From Solen grandis (taxonomy: Eukaryota > Mollusca > Bivalvia > Adapedonta > Solenidae), in NCBI GenBank assembly GCA_021229015.1, contig CM037792.1, positions 3,977,136 to 4,041,135 on the forward strand: a stretch of DNA of 64,000 nucleotides. The letters are read 5' to 3'. Under the pieces are notes generated by a model. It was not told where the DNA came from. It saw nothing but the letters and a program-made list of their open reading frames with translations, and ran no database searches. Numbering within the stretch: position 1 is the stretch's first letter; each line of letters begins with the position of its first letter. Position numbers and translations under genes: made by a program. This document shows, in pieces, positions 33,037 to 45,600 of this stretch.

Positions 33037-33179
33037 CATTTATTGGAGCTGTACAAACATTACCATATCCGTTATAGCAGCATTTGTCGTTGTTTGAACA
33101 TTCAGCGTTATTCGTATACATTCCGAAATGTATATTCGAAATGATCCTGTCATAAGGGGACAGTCTCCGGGCTTATTAT
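33037..33179 (-). pseudogene. Decayed WAP exon between genes A and B
   Basis: On minus, after gaag at 33183-33180, the text NKPGDCPLMTGSF and ISEC is followed, in another frame, by AECSNNDKCCYNGYGNVCTAP and a donor-like g|gtaata. This is the WAP exon pattern, but the segment is 143 bases instead of 138 and needs a frame change. Two WAP cysteines are replaced by Tyr (in the position of GICI and of NGCG). It is therefore a dead relative of the WAP exons of genes A and B, on gene B's strand and 3.9 kb past or more from the nearest coding exon. Confidence 0.75.
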
Positions 33180-33578
33180 CTTCAGAAATGTAATCAATTA
33201 TAGAAGTCAATAGAAGTGGGAATATATATTCCATTCATTTCCTATACTACGTTTGGGAAACTTCTGCATTTAGCTGTCAAACTGGTCAAATAAATATATT
33301 ATACATTGATTAACACATAATAGCGGAATAGATCGATGAATGAAGAACACTCACAAATACACATTTAAGGTTGCAATGTTATAGATAAGTCAACTTATTT
33401 CGATATTTCAAAACTCTCATATTGTAATAAATCATGGACCTTTTACCTAAGCATCATCTATGATGAACCATCGAAAAAAAAAGGGTCTGATCCTTGACAT
33501 CTACCTGATCGTAGCAGCAAGGCCACTGATCCGGGGTTTCGTCGAGTTTCGGAAAGTGCCTTATTTACTTAAGCTAAA

Positions 33579-33723
33579 GTCCCTGAAATGGTTTCGCTAA
33601 ATTTCGGACCTCATGGCCTTTCACGGAGATAACCAAGATTTCCTAATGTTTCATTAGGTTACGGTGGTTATCTTGGTAGAGGTTAAATGGTCCAAGACGG
33701 AGCGTAGCCATTACAGGGACTTT
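33579..33723. mobile_element. MITE with aaagtccctg termini
   Basis: taaagtccctgaaatggttt at one end pairs with the reverse of gtagccattacagggacttta at the other. The interior ttcggacctcatgg and cacggagataaccaag recurs at 55148-55265. Followed by a poly-A run of about 30. Confidence 0.65.
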
Positions 33724-33732
33724 ACCCGAAAT

Positions 33733-33767
<35 letters not shown>

Positions 33768-34164
33768 TGAGAGACGTGTGTCAAGGAATAAATATGCAAA
33801 ATGAATAGTGCACGGGAAATGTTTACTAAACAACACAAAAGGAGGCGTTAGAATCCTTTAAGATATATTCGGCTCAACTTTCAAATAAATAATTGTTATG
33901 AAAAATTCTTTATGTCAGCCAAAGTTTAATAACATATATACAAATGGAAAAATCAACAGCAAATGGACCAGAAAAAGAAATACAATGAAGGGCTAGTAGA
34001 CATAAATAATATAAACAATCTAATCCAAATATATAACAAACTTGGTTTTACGCAAGCGTTAAATAGTTGCCGAAACAAACGCAACGAGCAAATTCGTTGA
34101 ATTTATATTGCTTCTTGGAGCACAAGAAAAACTATTGTAGTCATCGCCTGCTAAAATAGCTACA

Positions 34165-35150
34165 TGTTTATCATCAAACTCCGCGCACCGGTTACTTCAC
34201 GCTACGCTACTTTAACCACTGCCACCGCACAAGTCACGTGATCATAGTTGAAACCATGTGACCAACACTCATAATTTCATAAATTAAGGTTATTTTATTT
34301 AATTTCGACTTTTCTCATATTCATGAATGTTATTTTCGAGGAATATAATGAAACTGATATGATATATCTAAAACTAAAGACAAAAGTGACAAGAAATATC
34401 AATAAAAAAGATATTCGGCGTGGGATGAAAGAAAAACGAGATTTCCAGTCTTCTAGAACATTCCGAGGAAAAGCGCGCGAAAGACCGACGCACAACAAAT
34501 TTAGTACGCTCTAGAAATTGTTCAGTATTTTTTCTATGAAATATACTTATTTATAGACGGTAATACAAAAAATTATATCTGTAAATAGGCTTGTTTGATA
34601 TTTGTTCATATCATTATTGCATATGACAATTATGATATAAAAGCGTTATTAGTTGTTTTGGTTTTGGCGAATTAATTTTCAATGAGAGCATCTCGGCAGG
34701 CTGGAAGAATTCAATATACATAGTAATTAAGGGGTTTCATGTCATAACACGGTGGATTCCTTTTTGTTGTTTTAAATCATTTTCACAAAGTAGCATTCCT
34801 CATTGATGGAAAAGGATTGTATTTAACTTACTGAAATCACTTTCATGTTTATATCAAAAAGAAAAGTAATAACACCAAGCTGAATGATATATACAAGCTG
34901 CACCCCTTATTTACAGTAATTTTATAGTCCATAACGATGCGTTAACCAATAACAGGACTCCTTTTATTCAGCTTAGAATTATTTACCGCTGTTAGCGTAC
35001 ATTTGATTGGTTTAAGATGCGAGTTGAAATCGAAATTATACAGCTACGCCGAAAAAAAGTAAATCCGGCCTATATCAGCCGAATCTTCTTGTGGTGGCAG
35101 TGGATATCGATAACTGTAAGGGGAGGTAACCACTGGGGCGGAGTGTGGTT
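34165..35150. repeat. Repeat pieces shared in reverse with 10990-11066
   Basis: ctccgcgcaccggtta near 34180 is the reverse complement of taaccggtgcgcggag near 11050, and taaggggaggtaacc near 35117 mirrors ggttacctccccttac near 11018-11033. The intervening sequence has no supported gene. Confidence 0.4.
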
Positions 35151-35702
35151 AATTATTTCAGGTCTTGAATGCCTTTCCATGAAGCAAGTCACAGATGAAT
35201 TATTGTGTAATCATTCTCTCCGATAATTAAGTGCGCTTGATTTATAAATTGTATATTTTCAGTATGATCAGGGGCGATAATTCACATGAGACTGTGATGA
35301 TCTTGGCATTAATTTACACAGAATGTATATATTCCCATTCATATCTATGGCAGCAGCAGTTATTTAGACGTAGCTCGGGATATACTTTTTCTGAATTTTC
35401 TATAAATTCATCAAAGGCATTTAACAAATCTGAAATGCACATGCAATAATGAAGGACAAAATACCATTATTGTTAAGGTTGAATGAAAATAAATCCATTG
35501 CTTCTTTTTTATGTTGTTGATGATGTTAATCTTTCGTTGCAAAACTTCATGCATATAAATACTTATTTAAAGTCGAGGGGGATACAAAGGCTTATAATAT
35601 AATTATGCATGAAGCCTAAAACATTAATGATCGTTTGTTAAAGATGTGTAAAATTATGTATTTTATTGACTTATGTATGAGGATAAAAGAATGAAATTGA
35701 AG

Positions 35703-35705
<3 letters not shown>

Positions 35706-35741
<36 letters not shown>
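35706..35741. repeat. (ta)n microsatellite
   Basis: An uninterrupted run of ta dinucleotides followed by tgtgtgtgtg. Confidence 0.95.
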
Positions 35742-35744
<3 letters not shown>

Positions 35745-36417
35745 GTGTGTGTGCATTTGTGATTCATGATGTAAAGCCGTCTGTAGCAAGATATTCGACC
35801 ACCAATTTTGACCTCCTCACCCGATCTCATTCGTTCCAATCAACGTTTGACACTAACTTTTTAGCCAGGTATCCCAACGGAACACCTGCTTTGAAATCCA
35901 GGAGTCTCTTCTGAAAATTAGGAGTTCTTGTCCTGTGACTCAGAAATATGATGGTTTTATTCTCATAAAAATTGGTTTAAAAGTCATGATTCATCAAAGA
36001 GGATGACTAATTAAAAAGATTAATGAAACTGATGTCAGGTTTTCAACAAATGTGGCTGTTCAATTTATTTAAAATTGGAAAAGCAGGTGTCCCAATTGAA
36101 CACATGGCATTTCAATTCTGGAGCTCCTTCCCAACTTTTGGTGTTCTCGGGATCCCGGACACTGTTAGTGTCGACCCTGCCAATGTCATAAATGAATTGT
36201 GCGTATGTAGTAGTCTAATTACTAAATAATATATGTATTTCATGTATTGCTTGTCAATCAATTTAATGATAAGTTTTTGTCATTTAAATATTTATTTTCC
36301 AAGGTCTAACAATATGAAAACAAATAAGCAAGCTCGTTTGAAAACTACATTCAAAGATAAATAATATGATAAAACAATGTGTAATCTTTTATTTTTGGCA
36401 TCAAATGATATATATAT

Positions 36418-36497
36418 CGTTTTTTATCCAATCGTTGTCTCCAGATATATATCTGGGGACAACGTATATCTGGAGATAACGTTTGGATAAAAAAACT
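36418..36497. repeat. 80-bp imperfect palindrome
   Basis: ttttttatccaatcgttgtc with ccagatata and the mirrored tatctggagataacg with tttggataaaaaa can fold on themselves. Probably a very small fold-back element. Confidence 0.6.
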
Positions 36498-36894
36498 AAG
36501 TTTAGTCAATACTGAAAATAATTTTTAGGTTTTCATTTTAAGTTAGTGGGTTTTCATTTTTTTTGACAACATCGCATCAAACGCAAACATGACAAAATAT
36601 TCAGTGGACCTCCCAAGATTCTGAACACAGCATCATAATATAAGAATCTGAAACAAAAGTTACAGTAATCGCGGTTTACTGAGTTAAGGTCGTATGACAT
36701 TAAAGTCCCAGTATCTTATAGATGTTAGACCTAAATCCGAATGCACTTACAATATATATAATTCAGTTTTAATTTCATCACTGAAAGACCTTGGGAAATG
36801 CCTGATTTACAGGAAAGATTCTATCAGAAAAAAATGCAAATTGTGGCTGTCTCGTTCTATATTTAGCTCAGAACAATGACAGCATAAAATTATT

Positions 36895-37010
36895 ATACAA
36901 GGGATTTTTCAGAAGTTCATGGATTTTCTTCCTATCTCCTCTACTACCGTGTATCAATATTTATTCAGTCTATAGAAAAAGTCCATGAACTTCTGAAACA
37001 CCCCACGTAC
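36895..37010. mobile_element. Short MITE with gaagttcatgga termini
   Basis: ttcagaagttcatgga near 36909 and tccatgaacttctgaa near 36983 are exact reverse complements around 60 bases of AT-rich sequence. Confidence 0.65.
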
Positions 37011-37449
37011 ACCGAGACATCCGTGGTTTTACTGAATAGTGTGTTTCAGAACAAGCTCCGCCCATCTCTCTCACTATTTTGCCCTGTCTGAACAACTAAG
37101 ACTTCCGGGCGAATATTTCATTATGTGGGCTTAATTAAACATTAAGAGGTTAATCAGACATCATTTGAGGCTTTGCTGATTAAAAATTTTGAATAATATA
37201 TTTTTCCCAGCTAAAACGCACTGGGGCTTTAAGAACCTGAATTTACTCGTCATTTCATATCAAATTTTACTTAAATCGTTTATGTTAATGCCATTTAGTT
37301 CGCCGGAGGAACGCTTATTTACATTTTTATGTACACGTTTAGTTAATAGTATCATGTCAGATCCTATACGTCATAATAAGTAAGTAGGTTTGTAAACGAA
37401 ATTAATTTTATATGAAAAGCCAAACCTTTTCCTGCTTATATTGTCTTCC

Positions 37450-37720
37450 TACTACGGAAGCACAGAGGAGGCATGATGTTTCTTTTTTATTATCTCGAAG
37501 CCACGAGATTATAACTAAGAAAAAAAAAATCTTGCTAACTCCTGGCCACGAGATATAACTAAGAAAGAAAAAGAGATAGCAAGATTTTTTTACTTACTTA
37601 TATCTCGTGGCCACGAGTGAGCATTTTTTTTCTTAGTTATCATCTCGTGGCCACGAGTTAGCATTTTTTTTCTTTTAGTTATTAACTCGCTGACACGAGT
37701 TAGAAAAAATTGTGAATTTT
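37450..37720. mobile_element. Second, diverged fold-back MITE with ctcgtggccacgag
   Basis: It starts tactacggaagcacagagga and has ctcgtggccacgag or variants (ctcgaagccacgag, ctcctggccacgag) separated by taactaagaaaaaa. Same family as 16431-16872 with fewer intact palindromes. Confidence 0.65.
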
Positions 37721-37867
37721 GTTGTCGCGCGAAATACATGTAATCTTGAGTAGACAGTCAGCGATCATTTCAGAGGGGGTCACAGTTTCATATTGTTTCA
37801 AGCCATTGGTACACACAGGATATAATGATATTTTAATCTCACGGGCATGAATGACTATCGGAGTTTG

Positions 37868-37908
37868 TTGAATTGGTTTTAACGTCGTGTCGACAGTATT
37901 TCAGTCTA
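37868..37908 (-). mobile_element. SINE tail fragment
   Basis: tttaacgtcgtgtcgacagt followed by atttcagtct matches the 3' tails of the SINEs at 18310 and 61985. Confidence 0.5.
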
Positions 37909-38277
37909 AATATATAATGCTGCAGATATAGATTCTCCCTGGATTAGAAATAATCATGAGATTGTGAAGTACCTGATTTGTCAAAAAGAATGGAAAGTGT
38001 TCTGTTAAAATAAAGCGCTGTTCAATTTGAACCTGACGTCTGAATGGCCACAAATTTACGTTGTCTTCTAATTATGACTGAATACTGTTTAACCCAAGCA
38101 ATCAAACAAATCAACAATTAAACCAGTTTGACAGATGTGCGCATTATTGATTATTTTTACTCGAGCTTCATGCACGATTCACATCGTATCTGTTTACATT
38201 GCTTATAATTACAATAACAAAATCCCACACTATTTGTAGATACCACATCACTCATTTCTAAAAATAGCAGTTATTTT

Positions 38278-39775
38278 CACAGACAGACAGTATATTTTAT
38301 TGACGTAAACTTTACAGTTTCTTGTCATATCATGAAAAAAAAAAAAAATTAAAATTATATAAGTGTATTTCTATGTTGCATAGCTTCAAAGACAAATTTA
38401 TAAATATATAATTTCTATTAGATGAAGACATTAATTGAACAATTTAAACTTACTTGGACGTTTTGTGTAATAATTCATAATGTACATTTTTCTAAGATTT
38501 ACATATTCAGGACATACCATAATAAAGTGATATTCATCTTCAATATCCCTAGCATTACAAAGTGAACAATATCGATGCACTCTTTCTGTTCTATGTTGGC
38601 CATATCGTCCTTTTTCAATTTTTAATTTATGTGAAGATAATGTCAGTTGTGCTAAAATGTTTTTCATAAAATATCCAAATATTGTTCAGCTCCAAAGTCT
38701 TTTTTGAAACATTTATAAGTGCATAAAGTATTACAATTTACCATAATATTATACCAGTTATGTCTAAATACATAATATTATTCTAGATTTAAATGAAATA
38801 TGGAAATTCTTAAGTTCTATACTTATGGATTACTCCAAACATGTGAGATTCCATAACTATCTGACAAAAATTTCACATTAAATGCCCAATTCTTTCTACT
38901 GTTATTCGCTGAGTCTGAAAGACTTCTATACAAAGTGGTAAAAGGAATATTTTTTGAAGATAATACCTTACTCCAAAATTTTATTACACGTGTATATCTA
39001 TTATTAAATAAAGGGTGTCTACCTTATTCACCATAAACTCCTATGTTACTTGTTGACGTCTTTACGTTTAGTATCATTTTACAAAATTTAAGATAAGCAC
39101 GCTCAATTGTCTTAGATTTACCAAATCCCCATATTTCACTACTGAAGTTCAGAATAGCACCACAAAAGCATCGAAAAGTTGACATTTAACACTTGTTTTT
39201 AGACTTTACCCGCTAGCGTTTCCTGATTTAATACAAACATTCCATTGTAATTGAAAACAGTTCCCAAATAATTAAAATTATTTACTACTTCTATTTCACA
39301 CCCATCATATAACCATTTCTCATTAGGTAAATAGGACCACGATTTCTGAACACATAACCTTAATTTTTTCAACATTAACCTTTAATCCCCATTTATCACA
39401 GTATTCTTTTAAAAGACTTAACCTACATTGCAATTCCAACACAACCATATCATCCGCAAATAAAAGCAAGATAACTGTTACATCATAATCGTTAAAGGAC
39501 ACGTAGTATCATTCTGCAAAATAATTCAAGATCTTCAATGGAAAGAGCGAATAATATCGGCGAAAAGACCTCGCCTTGTTTAAGGCCGATAGAACCATTA
39601 AATATTCTGAAAAAGAATTACATCCTTTAACACATGACTTTACTTGAGCATACATAGCTTTAAATATTCGTAACATTTCATCATCACAGTTATCCCTGGT
39701 CTCTAATATATACCTCATGTGCGACTTTAAAGAAAAACAGCCGCAGTCATGCAATACACACTAGATAGGGTCATT
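38278..39775 (-). mobile_element. Decayed LINE with RT motifs
   Basis: On minus, interrupted frames give LKQGEVFSPILFAL (RT box 4 type), LLLFADDMVVL (FADD box), WGLKVNVEK and, near 38530-38600, RYCSLCNARDIEDEYHFIMVCPEY. The 3' end is at the agacagacag repeat near 38283. Many stops and frame shifts. Same superfamily as the element at 29110-30606 but another lineage. Confidence 0.78.
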
Positions 39776-40356
39776 ATTTAAAAAAATGTATGTTTGTAGT
39801 GCTCCGACCATGAATTCCAGGGGTAGGTAGGTAGGTTGTTTTCATTTCAAATGATAAAAATATAGCCGAGAGTGTTTTTTTCTGCGAATGGACACAGACA
39901 CACACACACATTCATCAATGGTACTATGGAAGGTACCGGATGTTGACATGGAGATAGTATGATGATGATTTTAAAGCATCTGTTTTGTTTGTTTTTGGTT
40001 TTGTTTTTTTAAAGTTAACACACTGAATAAAAATTTATTTTAATAGTGTTATTATCGTATCAAACGAGGTTTCGAGTTACTTATTGATATTCATTTTATA
40101 CGTCAAACTTGAAGTTAGACTTATAAAATAAATATTGAAATTGTAAGCATATACTCGTAAATATTTGCTCATGTTACTTATTTTACATTCTTTCAGTTCA
40201 GTTTTGAAAATATGGGGTATACCTTAATAACTACAAACGACTTCATCCATTTTATCTATATTCATTCATCCGAGAAATCCATATATGGCTTGACTCTTAT
40301 CGCGAATTGCATATTTTTAATTTTAGTTAAAATAAACTGAATCAATTTCCCCTTTT

Positions 40357-40523
40357 TCATCTTCCGTGATAATTTTTTTTGCAAATTTTACAACAGGACC
40401 CTTTCATTTTCTTTTGAGATTTTCGAGGACACTTTAGTTCTGGACACTTCTCTTTGCTGCAGACGATACCTTTGTCTTTGCAGGTGCAGATACGACATCG
40501 CTTCTTTGACGGTACGCTATCAC
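40357..40523 (-). CDS. Gene B last exon: end of final VWC and tail
   Basis: On minus it encodes [48 protein letters not shown] and a TGA stop. It aligns with gene A exon 27924-28111 but lacks the Arg-rich extension. The acceptor is taaccag. Confidence 0.87.
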
Positions 40524-42621
40524 CTGGTTAAGAAGACATCAATCTCATTAAAAACAAAATAAAAAAGCGATACATTTCCTTGAACAAACATTAAATAAAT
40601 TACCCGAAACTGCAAAAGCTCTTCTAAAGTATTTAGATTAAGCACCAAACGACATGTTAATAATATATTATGACGTTTTCCATTGTTTACTATTCGCAGT
40701 TACGGTACGTAGATAAAATTTCTATGCTCGGATATGGAAGGAAATGTAATACCACAAAGGAACCTTTGAAAGCAACCAGCATTAATCACAAGAATTGTTT
40801 CCAAATAGATACAAACTATATTTATATTCCACGTACATACTACGTAATTATAACAGTGTGAGTCAAGCGTCTCGTGCATCGGACTAAGCCATATCTAACT
40901 TATCAAAGAAAATAAACACCCACCGATATTGTAAGATATGCCTTTGTATTCACAATCTACAAAATAAAAACGTTATCAAATATCATATAATTCAGAATAT
41001 TTCTATATGTAGTAATATTACTACAAAAAGATATTAGATAAAGTTGCCATAAAACATGTCAAACATTAATCAGTTTTGTTTTTTATATAATCAGACCACA
41101 GTTATCCCAAGTCTGTCAAATCATTTATATATCGTCTATATATTAGAGTCGTGACCTATATGTGTGTCTACCCATGATAGTGAAACCCATCAACAGTTAG
41201 TTATAGATAACCGTGCTATAAGTAGGGGAGATAACTCCATGGAGTTATCAGAGAACTCCCCGATTACATATCGCATATCTTCTTTTTTCCTCTTAATTTT
41301 ATACTGATCGGATCGGATTGGAATGTCCACTTCCAGGAGTAGGCTTGTGTGTATATGAATAAATAGTTCGTAAAGGGCCATCCAATGATAATTCATGCAA
41401 ATGTTCATCAAATTGTTCCCTTTTAGGAAAAATTTTCCGGATTTGCCTGAGCACGTTGTAAATGTTTTATCGATATCAATGTTTGTGCAATACACGGGTG
41501 ATAATTCCTTAAGGTGATACCTAGAAGAGGAGGAAATACATGGCTAATCTGACTACAGAGAGCTACCCGTTAAAACTACAGTGAATGTATGATAATTCGA
41601 TAACGAACAAGGGTATAAAACATTCGGGTTCGAGAAAACATGGTTGTTGGTTTTAGTTCCATGGAAAGCGATTGAACTAATGATGGGTCTAGGTTATAGG
41701 CAAGGTATTCAGATAGTATTTAACTGTATATTGAATTTCATTACTCTGCGTTTCTTTTCCGCTTCAGTTAAATATCAAGGTGGATTCCTTCTTTCAATAT
41801 GCAATGCTTTCATTATTATTATTATTATTAATATTATAAGAAAAATAAGAAAAGGAAGAATAGTAAAATAGACTAATAGAAAGGCCATGACACAGAACAG
41901 ACCAACAGTTATATCTAAGTAAAATCCATTCATTGGACAAATATATTTTCCGTATATCCTATTAGGTATGCGTTACCTGGACACATCGCTTAACATTGTG
42001 TCTTTGGAATGTATGGGTATTTGCGAGTTAAATATTGATACAAGACTGTCGAGAAGTCTCCCTAAAATGGTGAAGTTCGACGTCTTTCGTTTTCTTCAGG
42101 TCTCCTGTGCGATTGGACTTAAACAAGAGTGTCTTGAATGAAGGTTTACCACAAACAAAATTTAATGAGCTAAGCAATAATTACTGAATAATTATTTTTC
42201 ATGATGAATGCGAGCATGAACATTGCTAAACTGACCCTAAGATCATAGATTGTTTTGTATTTCTTCACTAACATACTGCAAAGTTTGTAATATCATGTCA
42301 ACCATGAGAAAATGTGTTATCTGCAGGGAGCTAAAATCCACATACCACATCCCTTTTTTGTGCACTCTACCAACCCATCTTTACACACACAAGAGTTACA
42401 ACCGTCATCAAAAGACTCCCCGTCCACATGTATATAACCTTTGTAGATGCATTTTCTCGGTTGTTCTACAATAGAAAAGTTAAGGGCCATATTGACGGTG
42501 TAAAATGTGAGTCAAATGTTGCTTTAACATGACTGGTAATAGAAAAATACAGTTGTGAATGCAGATTTTTATTTGCAACTGTATCTCAAACGGTGTTGCA
42601 ACTCTCTCTCTCTCTCTATAC

Positions 42622-42655
<34 letters not shown>

Positions 42656-45600
42656 TGTATTTTAAACATTATATGCATTACAAAAAAGCAACTGAATATT
42701 CATGTTGGCGTCTAGCATTAAAAGTTGTAAGTGTCTCACCATGCTGGACAGTACACACGTTTTTTACGTAAATATATATACGTTTTTGGACCTCAAGAGA
42801 TGTGTGAACTGTTTTGCTAGCGGCGTCATATTATATACACTATACATTGATATGAGCTCCCAGAAGGAATGATAGCATGCTTTAGAATAACGCATCGCAA
42901 CCTTACAATTTGATTCATTTTCGTTTAAAAAAACAAACAACCGGAATTATACATGTATATCTAGTTACCTCAAATGAACTGTTAGCCAAAGTACAAAATT
43001 CCTTCGAAAAAGCAAACGCAGGCCGAGTGTTTCCTCATTTCAATGGCCTTCGACATATCTTGCGACGGATATGATCATTAATGAGAGACTGTCGGCAGAT
43101 TTTACATGATGATATAGCTAATATTCAAATATTCGGCTCGTAATCCAATTTGATCAATATTCATACACTCCGCACCTGTCATATTTTGGTGATTTAAACA
43201 CTGAATATGAGATTTTTTTTCATAAAACTTGGAACAAATCATAAGAATTTCACAGACATCATCAGTAGGAATTTCATTTTAATTGTTAACAATTTACGTA
43301 TTTTTCGACAAAGTCATTAGGTGAAAACAGTGAGTTCACAAAAGTCAATATCGTGTGTATGACCCCTTAGCTGCAAGACATGCTGTGCACTGACGTCTAA
43401 TAGACAAAACACAGCAAAGTGATGCTGTGGGATATTTTGCCGTTCTTTATGAGGGCACGGGGAAGTTGAGGTACTACGGCAGGTGGTGGAGTACGAGCTC
43501 TCACGCGACAACCAAGCCCATCCCAGACATGTTCAATTGGAGCCATGTCTGGGGAGAGCGAAGGTCAATCCAAGCGATGTTATTCTGTTGCACACAATTA
43601 GCGCTATACAAGATAATGCCTGAATGTCAAAATATCCCACAGCATCGCTTTGCTGAATTTATGTTGTCTATGAGGCTTTGGTGCACAGCATGTCTTGCAG
43701 CTAATGAGTCATACACACGATTTTGATTTTTGTGATTTCACTGTTTTCACGTAGAGACTTTGGAAGTGTCGTAAAATACGTAAATTGTATTCGTCTTTTT
43801 AAACGAAATTCCTACAAATGATGTCTATGAAATTGATTATTATTTGTTCCAAATTTCATTAAAATATTTTTTCATATTCAGTTTCAAAATCAATAAAACA
43901 TGACTGTGCTTTTTTAAAGATGTTGAGTGTATACTATAGAGACAATTTAAACAACACCCTCAATCGGCAAAGTACACCGACTATGTTACGTTGTATTTCC
44001 ATTACACTTCAACGTACATCTATGAGACCTATGCCAATCGAAAGTTAAAATATGAACAATTTGGTATACTATCCATTACCCGAGAAAGTATCGTTGATTT
44101 GTATGATGTTTCTACTTGGAGAAACGAATTTTTAATCGAATCGATCGCGAGTTAGACGTTTTCATAGAATCTATGCTTTCAACGACCACAGAAGACATCA
44201 GCCAATTAATACGTTATTTGTAAAGAGTACATTCAAGTAATAATTGTTTACCTAGATACAGTTCAAAACATAAACATCGCTAATTTCTAAAACTTTAAAC
44301 AGTATAATGACGTAAGGTCATAATCAATTACAATATAATCATTACATGAATGTATCTAAATGGATGGCCTTTCTGCCCACTTAATCAACTGTTGCTGATT
44401 AAGGGAATTGTTTACCTTGTATAAGAATATTGGTCAAATTGGATTACCAGCCAGATGCCTGTGATTCCAACGTTAAAGAAGCGTTGAACGCAAAAAGGGA
44501 AATTTGACGCACAAATCTACAAACGTTTCCTGCCTCGATATTAACTAGAAGTTAGACAAATTCGCTGTTTAAACAATATAGGAACAATATGCACGGATAC
44601 ATTTTTCACTTATTCCGACTGACATTATCTGAATGAGGTCAAGTGGTAACATTCCCGGTTACCGATCAGAATCTTGTGGGTTCAAATTCAGTTAATGCAA
44701 TAATTTTCATGATCCTCCAAGGAGCAAAGTATTGATCCAATGAAATAGTTTTACCACAAAACGAATATCAAATACGGTAAATGAAGGAACATATGCAAGG
44801 ACAGATTTTTTTTCACTTTTTCCAACTCATATTATCTCTTCTTTATTACAAAAAAAAACATTGATAGTAGGCTCAAACTGGTTTGTTCAGATACAAAAAA
44901 AAAGTCTGATCAGTATCAAATTTGCTGATCAGGTTCAATACGCGTTTACTTTGAACATTTTCCTCATAGCTTTTATGTGGTAATGGTTTCATTCCGATCA
45001 TAATATTGTATCGCCACTTGATGTTGACAAAAAATAAAATGTTTGATAATAGGTGCCCATTTAACTAACCATAACAACACTTTCCAAAGGCATCAGGAAA
45101 GTGTTCAAATACCACGCAAGTTGTTCCTTTTTCTTGACACTGAAATCCGGCGATTCCGCTACATGGTTCTTCTGATTCTCCGTATGGACAATCTGGTGAC
45201 GAGGCACAAAAATACATAAACACACACAATTTCAAAATGTTATCAATTATGATGAAGTTTTAGATGGGTGTTCTTTTATAGAATGTATTTGATGCCACGA
45301 TGTTAGCTTCATTGCATGACAGAATGGCAGCAAACCACCTGTAGATGGGCCTTCATTTAAGAAGGACACACTTAGAATGCTAATCGTTTTCGCGCCCATG
45401 TTTTCTCGTGAATGGAATAATTTGAATTCATACTTATATAAATCAAAGTACAATCAAATTAATGTTGAGGTATTTGGCATTATAAAATTTGTCGTATTTC
45501 TTGTTCACAGCATATAGTGTATGCAAGGTAGCTTTCAAACAAATATGAAACATATTTACCACAAACTGAATATGGAAGAAATATTTTATATTCATGTAAA

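Noticed and set aside
41190..41960. Counterparts of gene A exons 25409 and 26296 in gene B
   Set aside because: Searched on minus; no CNTC or CCPVC coding pattern is present, so they are taken as absent.
44640..44710. tRNA-like words aagtggtaacattcccgg and gggttcaaattc
   Set aside because: No cloverleaf could be paired; probably an old SINE fragment, too weak to list.
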